Of a stretch of 64,000 nt of DNA, positions 34,161-42,253 are shown in pieces (positions within the stretch are counted from its first letter, which is position 1; each line of letters opens with the position of its first letter). The notes under the pieces are model-generated. The model worked only from the letters and a program-made list of their open reading frames with translations, ran no database searches and had not been told where the DNA came from. Location of the stretch: NCBI GenBank assembly GCA_964532595.1, contig CAZHIQ010000002.1, forward strand, positions 124,001-188,000, read 5' to 3'. The stretch is from Chryseosolibacter sp964532595. GTDB lineage: Bacteria; Bacteroidota; Bacteroidia; Cytophagales; Cyclobacteriaceae. Made by a program: the position numbers and the translations under genes.

Positions 34161-34400
34161 TCACGCTAGTCCGGAAAGATAAAGATTGAACTCTAATGGA
34201 CTTGCTTCGGTGAATCCGTCTGCCTGAAGGTCTGCGATTATCTCCTCATCTACTTCCAATTCCCGGAACGTCGGCTCACTTTCCCGGTACACCGTGATTT
34301 CGGCTACCACAAGACGGATGGGATTCAACCGCACCAGAAGTACAGCGTCATCCAACTCTTTGCGAAAATATTGGTGCACGATGTTGCTGTCTTTTGCCAT
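34161..34400 (-). CDS. Conserved hypothetical protein, 79 residues
   Basis: I do not recognise the family by name. The small acidic soluble protein has VLLVRLNPIRLVVAEITVYRES and a C-terminal ADGFTEASPLEFNLYLSGL. The codon pattern and clean position between ftsE and the divergent GNAT gene support a real gene. Its start lies 18 bases from the GNAT start. Confidence 0.7.
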   Translation of the reverse strand: MAKDSNIVHQYFRKELDDAVLLVRLNPIRLVVAEITVYRESEPTFRELEVDEEIIADLQADGFTEASPLEFNLYLSGLA

Positions 34401-34418
34401 TCCTTACTTTATTTGGTC

Positions 34419-34964
34419 ATGCTTATCCTGCCCATGCCGGAAACGATCCGCACCGAGCGGCTTCTTATTCAGCGGTTAAGGTACGAAGACGCCGAAGAAA
34501 TATTCTATACCTATGCTAGTCGGGATGAAGCTACCCGGTTTGTCGCCTGGCCGACACATCAGAACGTCGACGATACGCGGGAGTTTCTGCGCTATGCCCG
34601 GCAAGCCTGGGCGTTCGGGAGTGATTATTCGTACTCAGTGCGCCTTCACAACAACCGGCTTGTAGGAAGCGTAGGGGCAACCAATGAAAACGGCAAAGTT
34701 CAGGTCGGTTATATTTTCGGCCCACTGCACTGGGGGCAGGGCTATGCTACGGAGGCTTGCCGTGCCTTGCTCGTTGAAGTCTCGAAGATGAAACAAGTCT
34801 ACCGGATCGGGAGTTTTGTTGATGTCGAGAATAAGGCGTCAATTCGGGTTCTTGAAAAGTGCGGCATGGTTGAGGAGGCCCGGTTACCGGAATGGTTCCG
34901 ATTCGTCAATCAGGGGGACCGGCCTAAAGAATGCGCATTATTCCGCTATATATGGGGAGAATAA
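34419..34964 (+). CDS. GNAT-family N-acetyltransferase (RimJ/RimL-like)
   Basis: The 181-residue product has the opening IRTERLLIQRLRYEDAEEIF, the acetyl-CoA-binding block GYIFGPLHWGQGYATEACRALL (motif A) and VENKASIRVLEKCGM (motif B). This is the RimJ/RimL subgroup, which acetylates N termini of ribosomal or other proteins, or small molecules; the acceptor cannot be read. Starts at 34419 and 34434 are both possible; the second gives MPETIRTERLL, closer to the family. Confidence 0.9.
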   Translation: MLILPMPETIRTERLLIQRLRYEDAEEIFYTYASRDEATRFVAWPTHQNVDDTREFLRYARQAWAFGSDYSYSVRLHNNRLVGSVGATNENGKVQVGYIFGPLHWGQGYATEACRALLVEVSKMKQVYRIGSFVDVENKASIRVLEKCGMVEEARLPEWFRFVNQGDRPKECALFRYIWGE

Positions 34965-34990
34965 GGAACCGACAATTTTGCAAAGGCTGT

Positions 34991-35021
34991 TTTGAATTGA
35001 ATAAGCCGTTTATTATACTTG
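34991..35021 (+). promoter_or_regulatory. Predicted promoter upstream of the THX gene and trp leader (TTTG, 19 bases, TATACTTG)
   Basis: TTTG at 34991-34994, a 19-base spacer and TATACTTG at 35014-35021 fit the Bacteroidota consensus with one mismatch in the -7 box. It would start a transcript near 35028, before the THX ATG at 35044. No TAnnTTTG is seen between 35044 and the trp leader, so this may also be the trp promoter. Confidence 0.55.
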
Positions 35022-35043
35022 CCGCATAAAGTTTTTCTGAATC

Positions 35044-35232
35044 ATGGGAAAAGGAGACAGAAAATCGAAAAAAGGAAAAATCTGGATCGGCTCGTATGGT
35101 AATAGCCGAAACAGGAAGGCGCTGAAAGCCAGAGCCAATCGTGTAGCGACAAGTAAGAGCACTGAGTCAGCTACACAAACTGAGACAGCGAAGCCCAAAC
35201 GGTCGACGCGCAAGAAAACAGCGGAAAGCTAA
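35044..35232 (+). CDS. thx: 30S ribosomal protein THX
   Basis: THX is a very basic small protein buried in the head of the 30S subunit in Thermus and found also in Bacteroidota. The 62-residue product has the family N terminus MGKGDRKSKKGKIWIGSYGNSRNRK, which aligns closely with Thermus THX, followed by a lysine- and threonine-rich tail (KPKRSTRKKTAES) not present in Thermus. Its stop is four bases before the ATG of the tryptophan leader peptide, and the only clear promoter is upstream of it, so it may be transcribed together with the trp leader. Confidence 0.9.
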   Translation: MGKGDRKSKKGKIWIGSYGNSRNRKALKARANRVATSKSTESATQTETAKPKRSTRKKTAES

Positions 35233-35236
35233 GACT

Positions 35237-35308
35237 ATGACTGATATGAAAAACTTTGCATGGTGGTGGCATACATCGAACTCCGATCGGTGCGAACCCG
35301 TGCTATAG
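35237..35308 (+). CDS. trpL: Tryptophan operon leader peptide
   Basis: This 23-residue frame has three consecutive tryptophan codons (W9-W10-W11, bases 35261-35269) within KNFAWWWHTS, at the start of a transcript leading to trpE. A second ATG at 35246 would give a 20-residue form with Trp at positions 6-8. The stop codon (35306-35308) lies inside the region that forms the attenuator structures. In trp attenuation the ribosome stalls on these codons when charged tRNA-Trp is scarce. It begins four bases after the THX stop. The peptide itself is unlikely to have a function. Confidence 0.9.
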   Translation: MTDMKNFAWWWHTSNSDRCEPVL

Positions 35309-35373
35309 TTTTTCGTGTATAAACGTATTTGCCGAGGCCCGCTCCGATCAATCGGGGCGGGCCTTTTTGTTTT
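35274..35373 (+). promoter_or_regulatory. Tryptophan operon transcription attenuator
   Basis: Three overlapping pairings are visible. Strand 1 (CATCGA, 35274-35279) pairs with strand 2 (TCGGTG, 35287-35292), with one G-U pair. Strand 2 (GATCGGTGCG, 35285-35294) can instead pair with strand 3 (CGCTCCGATC, 35340-35349), 9 of 10 positions, as antiterminator. Strand 3 also pairs with strand 4 (ATCGGGGCGGGCCT, 35351-35364) in a near-perfect 13-14 bp GC-rich terminator stem (35335-35364) followed by TTTTTGTTTT. A ribosome stalled on the Trp codons 35261-35269 would cover strand 1 and free strand 2, letting transcription reach trpE. Confidence 0.88.
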
Positions 35374-35410
35374 GAATTCAACGCTAATCCAATAAACCTC
35401 ACCGGCGCAC

Positions 35411-36811
35411 ATGTATATCTTACGAACCACATCGAAAAAATTGTTGGCAGACACGCTGACCCCTGTAAATATCTATCTGAAGCTACGCGATGTTTTTGCG
35501 GGTAGTCTTCTCCTGGAAAGTTCAGATTACCACGGACACGAGAACAGTCTCTCTTTCATTTGCTGCGACCCCCTGGCAACCTTCGAGATTACCGGGTCAG
35601 CCGTGCGAATGACTTTTCCCGACGGAAAACAGCGGAAGGAAACGCTGGAGAAAAAAGGACAGGCCGTAGCTTTTCTCGACGAATTCCGCCAGTCGTTTAC
35701 TGTGGCGGATCCGGATCCGCGATACATCCACTGTGGGCTCTTTGGCTATATGGCCTATGACGCAGTACGTTACTTTGAGGATGTCGACATTGCACAGCAG
35801 GATATTCCGATGCCGGATGTCCTGTACAAGGTCTATCGGTATGTCATTGTGGTGGATCACTTTTCGAATGAATTGACTCTGTTTCAGAACAACTGGGAGG
35901 GGAATGCTGATGCGGGCATTGGTTTGGAAAAGGTCGAACAAATAATCTTCAGTAACCGGTTTTCAACCTATCGCTTCACCAGTACAGGAAAAGAAGAATC
36001 TAACCTGACTGACGAAGAGTTTTTGCGTATCGTTGAGAAAGGGAAGGAGCATTGTTTCCGCGGAGATGTGTTTCAAATAGTGCTCTCGCGCAGATTTACG
36101 AGTTCCTTTAACGGCGACGAATTCAATGTGTATCGGGCCCTCCGGTCAATCAATCCTTCGCCCTACCTCTTCTATTTTGATTATGGTAATTTCAAACTCT
36201 TCGGGTCGTCACCCGAAGCTCAATTGCAAGTACAGAAGGGGACGGCATACATATATCCAATAGCCGGAACATTCCGCCGCTCCGGAAACGATCAGGAAGA
36301 CGCCGAGATAGCCAATCGACTTTCGGCTGATGAGAAGGAAAACGCCGAGCATGTGATGCTCGTCGACCTGGCCCGCAATGACATGAGCCGGAATGCGGAG
36401 AACGTATCTGTTGAGGTGTTTAAGGAAATTCAGTACTACTCGCATGTTATTCACCTGGTGTCGAAAGTAAGCGGTAAGGTGAGAGACGACTCATCGGTTG
36501 TGCGCATGGCAGCCGATACCTTCCCGGCCGGTACGCTGTCGGGAGCGCCAAAACACATGGCCATGACGTTAATCAACCGGTATGAGAATGTAAACCGTGG
36601 CTTCTACGGGGGAGCTATTGGCTATCTGGGGTTTGATGGAACATTCAACCACGCCATCATGATCAGGACATTCCTCAGTCACAATAATAAGCTGGTCTGT
36701 CAGGCGGGAGCCGGAATTGTTTCGAAGTCTGATGCGAAGAGCGAACTTCAGGAAGTCAATAACAAACTTGCCGCTTTGCGCAAGGCGGTTGTAATGGCAG
36801 AGAAAATATAG
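35411..36811 (+). CDS. trpE: Anthranilate synthase component I
   Basis: TrpE converts chorismate and ammonia (from TrpG) to anthranilate. The 466-residue product has the N-terminal allosteric domain with LLLESSDYHGHENSLSFIC (the LLES..-type tryptophan-binding element) and the chorismate-binding domain. The latter shows GDVFQIVLSRRF, NPSPYLFYFDYG, SSPEAQLQV, PIAGTFRRSG, DEKENAEHVMLVDLARNDMSR and FPAGTLSGAPKHMAM. It is the first structural gene after the attenuator; feedback inhibition by tryptophan is expected from the N-terminal element. Confidence 0.97.
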   Translation: MYILRTTSKKLLADTLTPVNIYLKLRDVFAGSLLLESSDYHGHENSLSFICCDPLATFEITGSAVRMTFPDGKQRKETLEKKGQAVAFLDEFRQSFTVADPDPRYIHCGLFGYMAYDAVRYFEDVDIAQQDIPMPDVLYKVYRYVIVVDHFSNELTLFQNNWEGNADAGIGLEKVEQIIFSNRFSTYRFTSTGKEESNLTDEEFLRIVEKGKEHCFRGDVFQIVLSRRFTSSFNGDEFNVYRALRSINPSPYLFYFDYGNFKLFGSSPEAQLQVQKGTAYIYPIAGTFRRSGNDQEDAEIANRLSADEKENAEHVMLVDLARNDMSRNAENVSVEVFKEIQYYSHVIHLVSKVSGKVRDDSSVVRMAADTFPAGTLSGAPKHMAMTLINRYENVNRGFYGGAIGYLGFDGTFNHAIMIRTFLSHNNKLVCQAGAGIVSKSDAKSELQEVNNKLAALRKAVVMAEKI

Positions 36812-36837
36812 TAGACACCAAAGATTAATTTCGTCAA

Positions 36838-37416
36838 ATGAAAATTCTTGTTCTCGATAACTACGATTCCTTTACCTATAATCTGGTTCATATCATTCGG
36901 GCATTGGGCTATACGCCCGACGTCTTTCGCAATGATAAGATTGACTTGAAAGATGTAGATGCATACGACCGGATATTGCTTTCTCCCGGACCGGGAATCC
37001 CTGACGAGGCCGGTATTATGAAGGATGTGATTCAAACGTATGGCGCCCGTAAAAGTATTCTTGGAGTGTGTCTCGGATTGCAGGGCATCGCGGAGGTTTA
37101 CGGCGCCCGGTTGTTCAACATCCCCAGGGTGTTGCATGGTGTAACCTCTACGACCGAGATTACAGACACGGATGAGTATATTTTTCGGGGCGTGAGTCCG
37201 AAATTTCAGGCAACGCATTATCACTCGTGGGCGGTTGTTCCTGAAAGCATAAACGGGACGTTAGTTGTTACAGCAGTGAACGAAGATAACCTCATCATGG
37301 GACTCCGTCATAAGGAGTATGATGTCCATGGGGTACAGTTTCATCCCGAGTCGGTGATGACCGTCGAAGGACCCCGCATGATTAAGAACTGGCTGGAGGG
37401 ACGTGGTGCGAAATAG
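36838..37416 (+). CDS. trpG: Anthranilate synthase component II (glutamine amidotransferase)
   Basis: TrpG releases ammonia from glutamine for TrpE. The 192-residue class I glutaminase has DNYDSFTYNLVHII, LSPGPGIPDEAG, the nucleophile cysteine in GVCLGLQGI, and the catalytic histidine-glutamate in VQFHPESVMT. The GVCLGLQ form (Leu before Gln) is a small variation of the usual G-C-L-G-H/M-Q. It could also serve para-aminobenzoate synthesis as PabA, since TrpG is often shared. It lies 26 bases after trpE. Confidence 0.96.
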   Translation: MKILVLDNYDSFTYNLVHIIRALGYTPDVFRNDKIDLKDVDAYDRILLSPGPGIPDEAGIMKDVIQTYGARKSILGVCLGLQGIAEVYGARLFNIPRVLHGVTSTTEITDTDEYIFRGVSPKFQATHYHSWAVVPESINGTLVVTAVNEDNLIMGLRHKEYDVHGVQFHPESVMTVEGPRMIKNWLEGRGAK

Positions 37417-37439
37417 ATGTGTTTTGAAATAGTTGATAC

Positions 37440-38426
37440 ATGAAGGCAATACTGAATGAACTTATCGACCATCGCTCTCTCAGTCGGGAGACCGCTCGGA
37501 GAGTTTTGATGGAACTTACTTCCGGAAAGTACAATCATAGTCAGACGGCGGCGTTTATGACGGTCTACATGATGCGCAATGTGACTATCGATGAACTTCA
37601 GGGGTTTCGAGACGCCATGCTCGAGCTCTGCCTGCGTATGGAATTTGACCATCCCGTGATGGATGTGTGTGGAACCGGAGGTGATGGAAAGAATACTTTC
37701 AATCTTTCGACCCTATCGGCCTTCGTTGCCGCGGGCGCCGGGCAGCCGATAGCTAAACACGGGAACTACGGCGTGTCATCGGCGTGTGGTTCGTCAAATG
37801 TGATGGAATTCTTTGGGTACAAGTTTACCAATGACGCTGACATTCTAAAGCGAAGCCTGGATAAAGCAAATATTTGCTTCATGCACGCGCCGCTGTTTCA
37901 TCCGGCAATGAAAAACGTCGCTCCGATACGAAGGGAATTGGGGGTAAAGACGTTTTTCAATATGCTGGGGCCACTCGTAAATCCAGCGATGCCCCGACGA
38001 CAGCTCGTTGGCGTGTTCAGTCTGGAGCTTGCACGTCAGTTTTGTTATCTGTATCAAGGGACGGATAAGTCGTTCCTGGTGCTTCACAGCCTCGACGGGT
38101 ACGATGAGGTTTCGCTGACAGGTGGCTTTAAGGTGTTTGATAATGGCGGTGAGCGTATATTGTACCCTGAAGATCTCGCTTTGCCCCAACTTAAGCCTGC
38201 TGACATTTTTGGAGGAGAAACGGTGGAAGAGGCAGCGAAAATTTTCCGGTCGGTATTGGAAGGTACCTGTACACCCCAACAGCGAGATGCCGTGATCGCA
38301 AATGCAGCCATGGCGTTATATGCAGCCAATCAGGAGGCGGGTCTTGATGACGCTGTACAACGGGCAACGGAATCGCTGGATGGAGGCAAAGCCCTTCAAG
38401 TGTTTAAAAAGTTGATTGATGCCTGA
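37440..38426 (+). CDS. trpD: Anthranilate phosphoribosyltransferase
   Basis: TrpD joins anthranilate with phosphoribosyl pyrophosphate. The 328-residue product has the helical N-terminal domain (LTSGKYNHSQTAAFMTVYMMR), the PRPP-binding glycine motif DVCGTGGDGKNTFNLST, KHGNYGVSSACGSSNVMEFFG (the KHGNxxxSSxxGSxDxLE box, with Asn replacing the usual Asp), FHPAMKNVAPIRRELGVKTFFNMLGPLVNP and the magnesium-related acidic block YDEVSLTG. The length is usual. It lies 23 bases after trpG. Confidence 0.96.
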   Translation: MKAILNELIDHRSLSRETARRVLMELTSGKYNHSQTAAFMTVYMMRNVTIDELQGFRDAMLELCLRMEFDHPVMDVCGTGGDGKNTFNLSTLSAFVAAGAGQPIAKHGNYGVSSACGSSNVMEFFGYKFTNDADILKRSLDKANICFMHAPLFHPAMKNVAPIRRELGVKTFFNMLGPLVNPAMPRRQLVGVFSLELARQFCYLYQGTDKSFLVLHSLDGYDEVSLTGGFKVFDNGGERILYPEDLALPQLKPADIFGGETVEEAAKIFRSVLEGTCTPQQRDAVIANAAMALYAANQEAGLDDAVQRATESLDGGKALQVFKKLIDA

Positions 38427-38428
38427 TT

Positions 38429-39220
38429 ATGAATATTCTCGATAAGATTGTCGCTCACAAGCGCGTTGAGGTGGCAAGACAAAAGGAACTGGTTTCGATC
38501 GATCGCCTCGAAGCGGCTGAGCGCTTCGGAAGACAGACCGTATCGTTGGCATCGTCGATCCGCGCTGTCGGAAAGAATGGTATAATCGCCGAGTTTAAGA
38601 GAAGGTCGCCATCCCGGGGAGTCATAAACGCACAGGTCAGCCCCGAGGAGGTTACGCGGGGCTATGCAGCGGCGGGGGCGTCGGGAATTAGCGTATTAAC
38701 GGACGAAGAATTCTTTGGTGGAAAAAGCGCCGACCTGATTCTCGCGCGACAACACAATGATATTCCGATTCTTCGCAAGGATTTTACAGTTGATGAGTAT
38801 CAGATCATAGAAGCGAAAGCGATTGGCGCCGATGCAGTGTTACTCATTGCTGCCGTACTTACACCGGTCGAGTCGAAACGCCTGGTCTCACTGGCTCACA
38901 GCCTGGGGCTCGAGGTACTGATGGAAGTTCACGATGAGGAGGAACTTCGTGCAAATCTGGAAGTTGGCGCTGATCTGATAGGTGTAAATAATCGCAACCT
39001 CAAAACATTTGAGGTTAGCACCGATGTGTCGAAGCGTCTGGCTCCACTGATTCCGGATGGCGTAGTGAAGGTATCGGAAAGCGGGATCTCAAGTATTGAG
39101 GCGATACAGGACCTTAAGTCCTTTGGCTATGAGGGTTTTCTCATAGGGGAGAATTTTATGAAGTCGGACGATCCCGTAAAGGCCGCGTCCGAGTTTATGA
39201 TGAAACTTGCAACGAAGTGA
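38429..39220 (+). CDS. trpC: Indole-3-glycerol phosphate synthase
   Basis: TrpC closes the indole ring from the anthranilate deoxyribulotide. The 263-residue (beta/alpha)8 barrel has IIAEFKRRSPSRGVIN (catalytic lysine in the phosphate-binding loop), SVLTDEEFFGGK, PILRKDFTVDEYQI, ADAVLLIAA, EVLMEVHDEEEL, LIGVNNRNLKTFEV and VSESGISS. It is a single-function enzyme, not fused to trpF as in E. coli. It starts two bases after the trpD stop and overlaps trpF by four. Confidence 0.97.
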   Translation: MNILDKIVAHKRVEVARQKELVSIDRLEAAERFGRQTVSLASSIRAVGKNGIIAEFKRRSPSRGVINAQVSPEEVTRGYAAAGASGISVLTDEEFFGGKSADLILARQHNDIPILRKDFTVDEYQIIEAKAIGADAVLLIAAVLTPVESKRLVSLAHSLGLEVLMEVHDEEELRANLEVGADLIGVNNRNLKTFEVSTDVSKRLAPLIPDGVVKVSESGISSIEAIQDLKSFGYEGFLIGENFMKSDDPVKAASEFMMKLATK

Positions 39221-39846
39221 TGAGGACCTCACCGCCGAAGCTCAAGATATGCGGTATGCGCGATCCTGAAAACATCATGCGCGTAGCGGAGCTGGGGCCC
39301 GATTATCTCGGATTCATCTTCTACCCGCCGTCGCCGCGCTTTGTAGGAGAGTACTTTACTATTCCAGAGGAACTACCTTCGTCAGTGGGTCGTGTTGGAG
39401 TGTTTGTTGATGCCGGCTTCGATGAGATAAAGAAAAACATCGAGCGCTTTAGCCTTAAGGCAGTGCAACTCCACGGCAACGAGACCCCGGAGTTGTGTAG
39501 TGATCTCAGGCCATTGGCTGAGGTTATTAAGGTTTTTCGTGTCGATGAGGAAACGGATTTTTCTGAAGTGAAACCTTTTCAGGGAGTGGTCGACTACTTT
39601 CTTTTTGATACCAAAGGAAAACTCTATGGAGGCAACGCTGTCAAGTTCGATTGGGCGGTTCTCGATCGATACGATCAGAGAACTCCATTCTTTCTCAGTG
39701 GAGGAATCACGCCGGATGACGTTCCGGTAATACGCGAAATGAGCCAATATAACATTGCGGCTATTGATATTAACAGCGGTGTCGAAGTACGACCTGCGGA
39801 AAAAGATGTTGACAAGGTAAGACTTGTCTGTGACCGACTAAAATGA
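39217..39846 (+). CDS. trpF: Phosphoribosylanthranilate isomerase
   Basis: TrpF performs the Amadori rearrangement between TrpD and TrpC. The 209-residue barrel begins with the catalytic cysteine motif LKICGMRDPENI and has LGFIFYPPSPRFV, VGVFVDAG, VQLHGNE, DYFLFDTKGKLYGGNAVKFDW (catalytic Asp in FDT), FLSGGITPDDV and IDINSGVEVRPAEKDVDKV. It overlaps the end of trpC by four bases (ATGA), so translation is probably coupled. It is separate from trpC, as in most Bacteroidota. Confidence 0.97.
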   Translation: MMRTSPPKLKICGMRDPENIMRVAELGPDYLGFIFYPPSPRFVGEYFTIPEELPSSVGRVGVFVDAGFDEIKKNIERFSLKAVQLHGNETPELCSDLRPLAEVIKVFRVDEETDFSEVKPFQGVVDYFLFDTKGKLYGGNAVKFDWAVLDRYDQRTPFFLSGGITPDDVPVIREMSQYNIAAIDINSGVEVRPAEKDVDKVRLVCDRLK

Positions 39847-39859
39847 CAAAGAAAGAATT

Positions 39860-41041
39860 ATGAGTTATCACGCTGATGCACGCGGGTACTACGGAAAGTT
39901 TGGCGGAGCTTTTATTCCCGAGATGCTCTATCCAAACGTAGAAGAGCTCCGTGCGAATTACCTGTCGATTATTAATGACGAAGGGTTTCGGAAGGAATAC
40001 TATCACCTTCTGCGCGATTATGTCGGCCGGCCGACACCCTTATATAAGGCCAGGCGCCTCTCGGAGGCATTTAAGACGACTATATATTTGAAGCGGGAAG
40101 ACCTGTGTCATACCGGAGCTCACAAGGTAAACAATACGATCGGACAAATACTTCTCGCCCGGCGACTCGGCAAGAAGAAGATCATCGCAGAGACTGGTGC
40201 CGGACAGCATGGAGTTGCCACGGCTACGGTATGCGCCCTGATGGGAATGGAGTGTCTGGTGTATATGGGAAAGGTGGATATGGAACGCCAGCGCCCCAAT
40301 GTCGAGCGAATGCGTATTTTGGGAGCTCAGGTTATTCCTGCCACGAGTGGTAGTATGACTCTCAAGGACGCTACCAATGAGGCTATGAGACACTGGATCA
40401 ATAACCCGGACGACACGCATTATATTATTGGATCGGTAGTAGGTCCGCATCCGTATCCTGATATGGTGGCGCGCTTTCAGTCGGTAATAAGCGAAGAAAT
40501 TCGTGAACAGTTGGAGCGGGAAGTCGGCCACGCGTTTCCGGATTACGTCTTCGCCTGCGTGGGCGGAGGAAGCAACGCAGCGGGAGCGTTCTACCACTAT
40601 CTCGACGATGAACATGTTCAGCTTGTTGGGGTTGAAGCTGCTGGCAAAGGCGTAGACTCGGGAGAGTCGGCGGCAACGACTGCGCTGGGTAAGCCCGGAG
40701 TGCTGCATGGTAGCAAGACTTTGTTGATGCAGACCGATGATGGCCAGGTGGTGGAGCCTCACTCTATCTCGGCGGGTCTTGATTACCCCGGGATCGGTCC
40801 AATGCATGCCCATCTGTTCGATGTCGGCCGTGTTACGTTTGTCAGCGCTACCGACGACGAAGCGATGAATGCGGGCGTTCAGTTGAGTAGACTTGAAGGC
40901 ATCATCCCTGCTCTTGAGTCGTCACATGCGCTGGCAGCGTTGAATAAGTTTGAGTTTGCACCTGATGATATTGTCGTGGTAAATCTTTCGGGACGCGGCG
41001 ACAAGGACCTCGAGACGTACATCCGATGGGGAAAATATTGA
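39860..41041 (+). CDS. trpB: Tryptophan synthase beta subunit
   Basis: TrpB condenses indole with serine to give tryptophan using PLP. The 393-residue product has the N-terminal YYGKFGGAFIPEMLYPNVEEL, the PLP lysine in LKREDLCHTGAHKVNNTIGQ, the AETGAGQHGVATATVCALMGM block, and the phosphate-binding CVGGGSNAAGAF. It is the TrpB1 type that pairs with TrpA. It lies 13 bases after trpF; the usable trpA start is 26 bases after its stop. Confidence 0.98.
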   Translation: MSYHADARGYYGKFGGAFIPEMLYPNVEELRANYLSIINDEGFRKEYYHLLRDYVGRPTPLYKARRLSEAFKTTIYLKREDLCHTGAHKVNNTIGQILLARRLGKKKIIAETGAGQHGVATATVCALMGMECLVYMGKVDMERQRPNVERMRILGAQVIPATSGSMTLKDATNEAMRHWINNPDDTHYIIGSVVGPHPYPDMVARFQSVISEEIREQLEREVGHAFPDYVFACVGGGSNAAGAFYHYLDDEHVQLVGVEAAGKGVDSGESAATTALGKPGVLHGSKTLLMQTDDGQVVEPHSISAGLDYPGIGPMHAHLFDVGRVTFVSATDDEAMNAGVQLSRLEGIIPALESSHALAALNKFEFAPDDIVVVNLSGRGDKDLETYIRWGKY

Positions 41042-41067
41042 TTCCTCCATGTAACGATATACTGAAC

Positions 41068-41847
41068 ATGAGAAACAGAATTACAGAATTATTCGAAAGG
41101 AAAAACGAAAACATCCTTAATGTTTTCTATACAGCAGGATTTCCCGAGCTTGATAGTACGGTGACGGTGGCGCGAAGTCTTGCGGCAGCCGGAGCCGATA
41201 TGATTGAAATCGGCATCCCTTTCTCCGACCCTGTGGCTGACGGACCAACTATCCAGGCGAGTAACAAGGTTGCGCTCGACAACGGGATGACGCTCCCTTT
41301 GATTCTTCAGCAGGTAAGATCGATTCGCGCGGAAGGTATTGAAATTCCCATTCTGCTAATGGGATATCTAAATCCTGTAATGCAATATGGCGTGGAGAAG
41401 TTTGTGAAGGACGCAGCTGAGGCAGGGGTAGACGGACTCATTGTTCCTGACTTGCCCGTAGTTGAGTATGAAGAACTGTATCAGGATTTGTTCGAGAAAC
41501 ACAACCTTTGCAATACTTTCCTGATTGCGCCGACGACCTCGGAGGCCAGAATTCGGAAAATCGACGCGGCTACCAAGGGGTTCGTTTATGCGGTGTCAGC
41601 GTCAAGCACTACAGGTGCCAGGCAAGGATTTTCCCAGGAGCAATTGAACTACTTTCAGCGCCTCAAGGATATGAAGCTCGCCAATCCGGTGCTGATTGGA
41701 TTCGGGATCTCAAATCGTGACACGTTCTCCAAGGCTGCAAGCTATGGAGCCGGTGCCATTGTAGGAAGCGCATTTGTCAACCGGATTCGGGACTCCAAAG
41801 ATATCGCGTCCGACATCGCCAGCTTCGTCTCAGAGCTCAAGGGTTAG
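41068..41847 (+). CDS. trpA: Tryptophan synthase alpha subunit
   Basis: TrpA releases indole from indole-3-glycerol phosphate and channels it to TrpB. The 259-residue barrel has the catalytic glutamate in MIEIGIPFSDPVADGPTIQASN, MGYLNPVMQYGVEKFVKDAAEAGVDGLIVPDLPVVE (catalytic Asp), LIAPTTSEARI, VYAVSASSTTGAR and GFGISNRD. The ATG at 41068 (MRNRITELF) is preferred; an in-frame start at 41026 would overlap trpB by 16 bases. It is the last trp gene; no terminator is obvious before the following ArsC-like gene, 30 bases on. Confidence 0.97.
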   Translation: MRNRITELFERKNENILNVFYTAGFPELDSTVTVARSLAAAGADMIEIGIPFSDPVADGPTIQASNKVALDNGMTLPLILQQVRSIRAEGIEIPILLMGYLNPVMQYGVEKFVKDAAEAGVDGLIVPDLPVVEYEELYQDLFEKHNLCNTFLIAPTTSEARIRKIDAATKGFVYAVSASSTTGARQGFSQEQLNYFQRLKDMKLANPVLIGFGISNRDTFSKAASYGAGAIVGSAFVNRIRDSKDIASDIASFVSELKG

Positions 41848-41877
41848 TCTGTTAGTCTTTACAAGTTTTTGAATGCT

Positions 41878-42240
41878 ATGAGTCTCAAAATCTACGGTAT
41901 CAAGAATTGCAATACGGTGAAGTCTGCCTTAAACTGGCTCGACGAGAATGGCGTTGCCTATGAGTTTCACGACTTCAAGACCAAGGGCGTGACGGCGGCT
42001 CAGCTTAAGGACTGGGTGGCTCAGGTGGGATGGGAAACTCTTGTTAATAAGCGCGGCACGACATGGCGAAAGCTGTCACCTGAGGAGCAGTCAAAGGTAA
42101 AAAGCGCTTCGTCGGCAATTGCATTGATGAAGGAGAAGACCAGCGTCATCAAACGTCCTGTTGTCGAGGCCGACGGAGAGTTGGTAGCGGTGGGTTTTGA
42201 TCCGGATGAATACGCGGAGATCAGGAAGCGCTACATCTGA
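41878..42240 (+). CDS. ArsC/Spx-family protein (YffB-like)
   Basis: The 120-residue thioredoxin-fold protein begins LKIYGIKNCNTVKSALNWLDENGVAYEFHDFKTKG, the signature of the YffB branch of the ArsC/Spx family, with one redox cysteine (Cys11) and no CxxC pair. RGTTWRKL, KRPVVEADGELVAVGFDPDEY follow. YffB-like proteins are weak glutathione-linked reductases of unknown physiological role. The ATG at 41878 is chosen over an in-frame TTG three codons earlier. It lies 30 bases after trpA on the same strand and may be read with the operon. Confidence 0.9.
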   Translation: MSLKIYGIKNCNTVKSALNWLDENGVAYEFHDFKTKGVTAAQLKDWVAQVGWETLVNKRGTTWRKLSPEEQSKVKSASSAIALMKEKTSVIKRPVVEADGELVAVGFDPDEYAEIRKRYI

Positions 42241-42253
42241 CGTCGGGGATAAG

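Noticed and set aside
40040..40813. 257-codon minus-strand frame inside trpB
   Set aside because: Fully covered by conserved trpB sequence.
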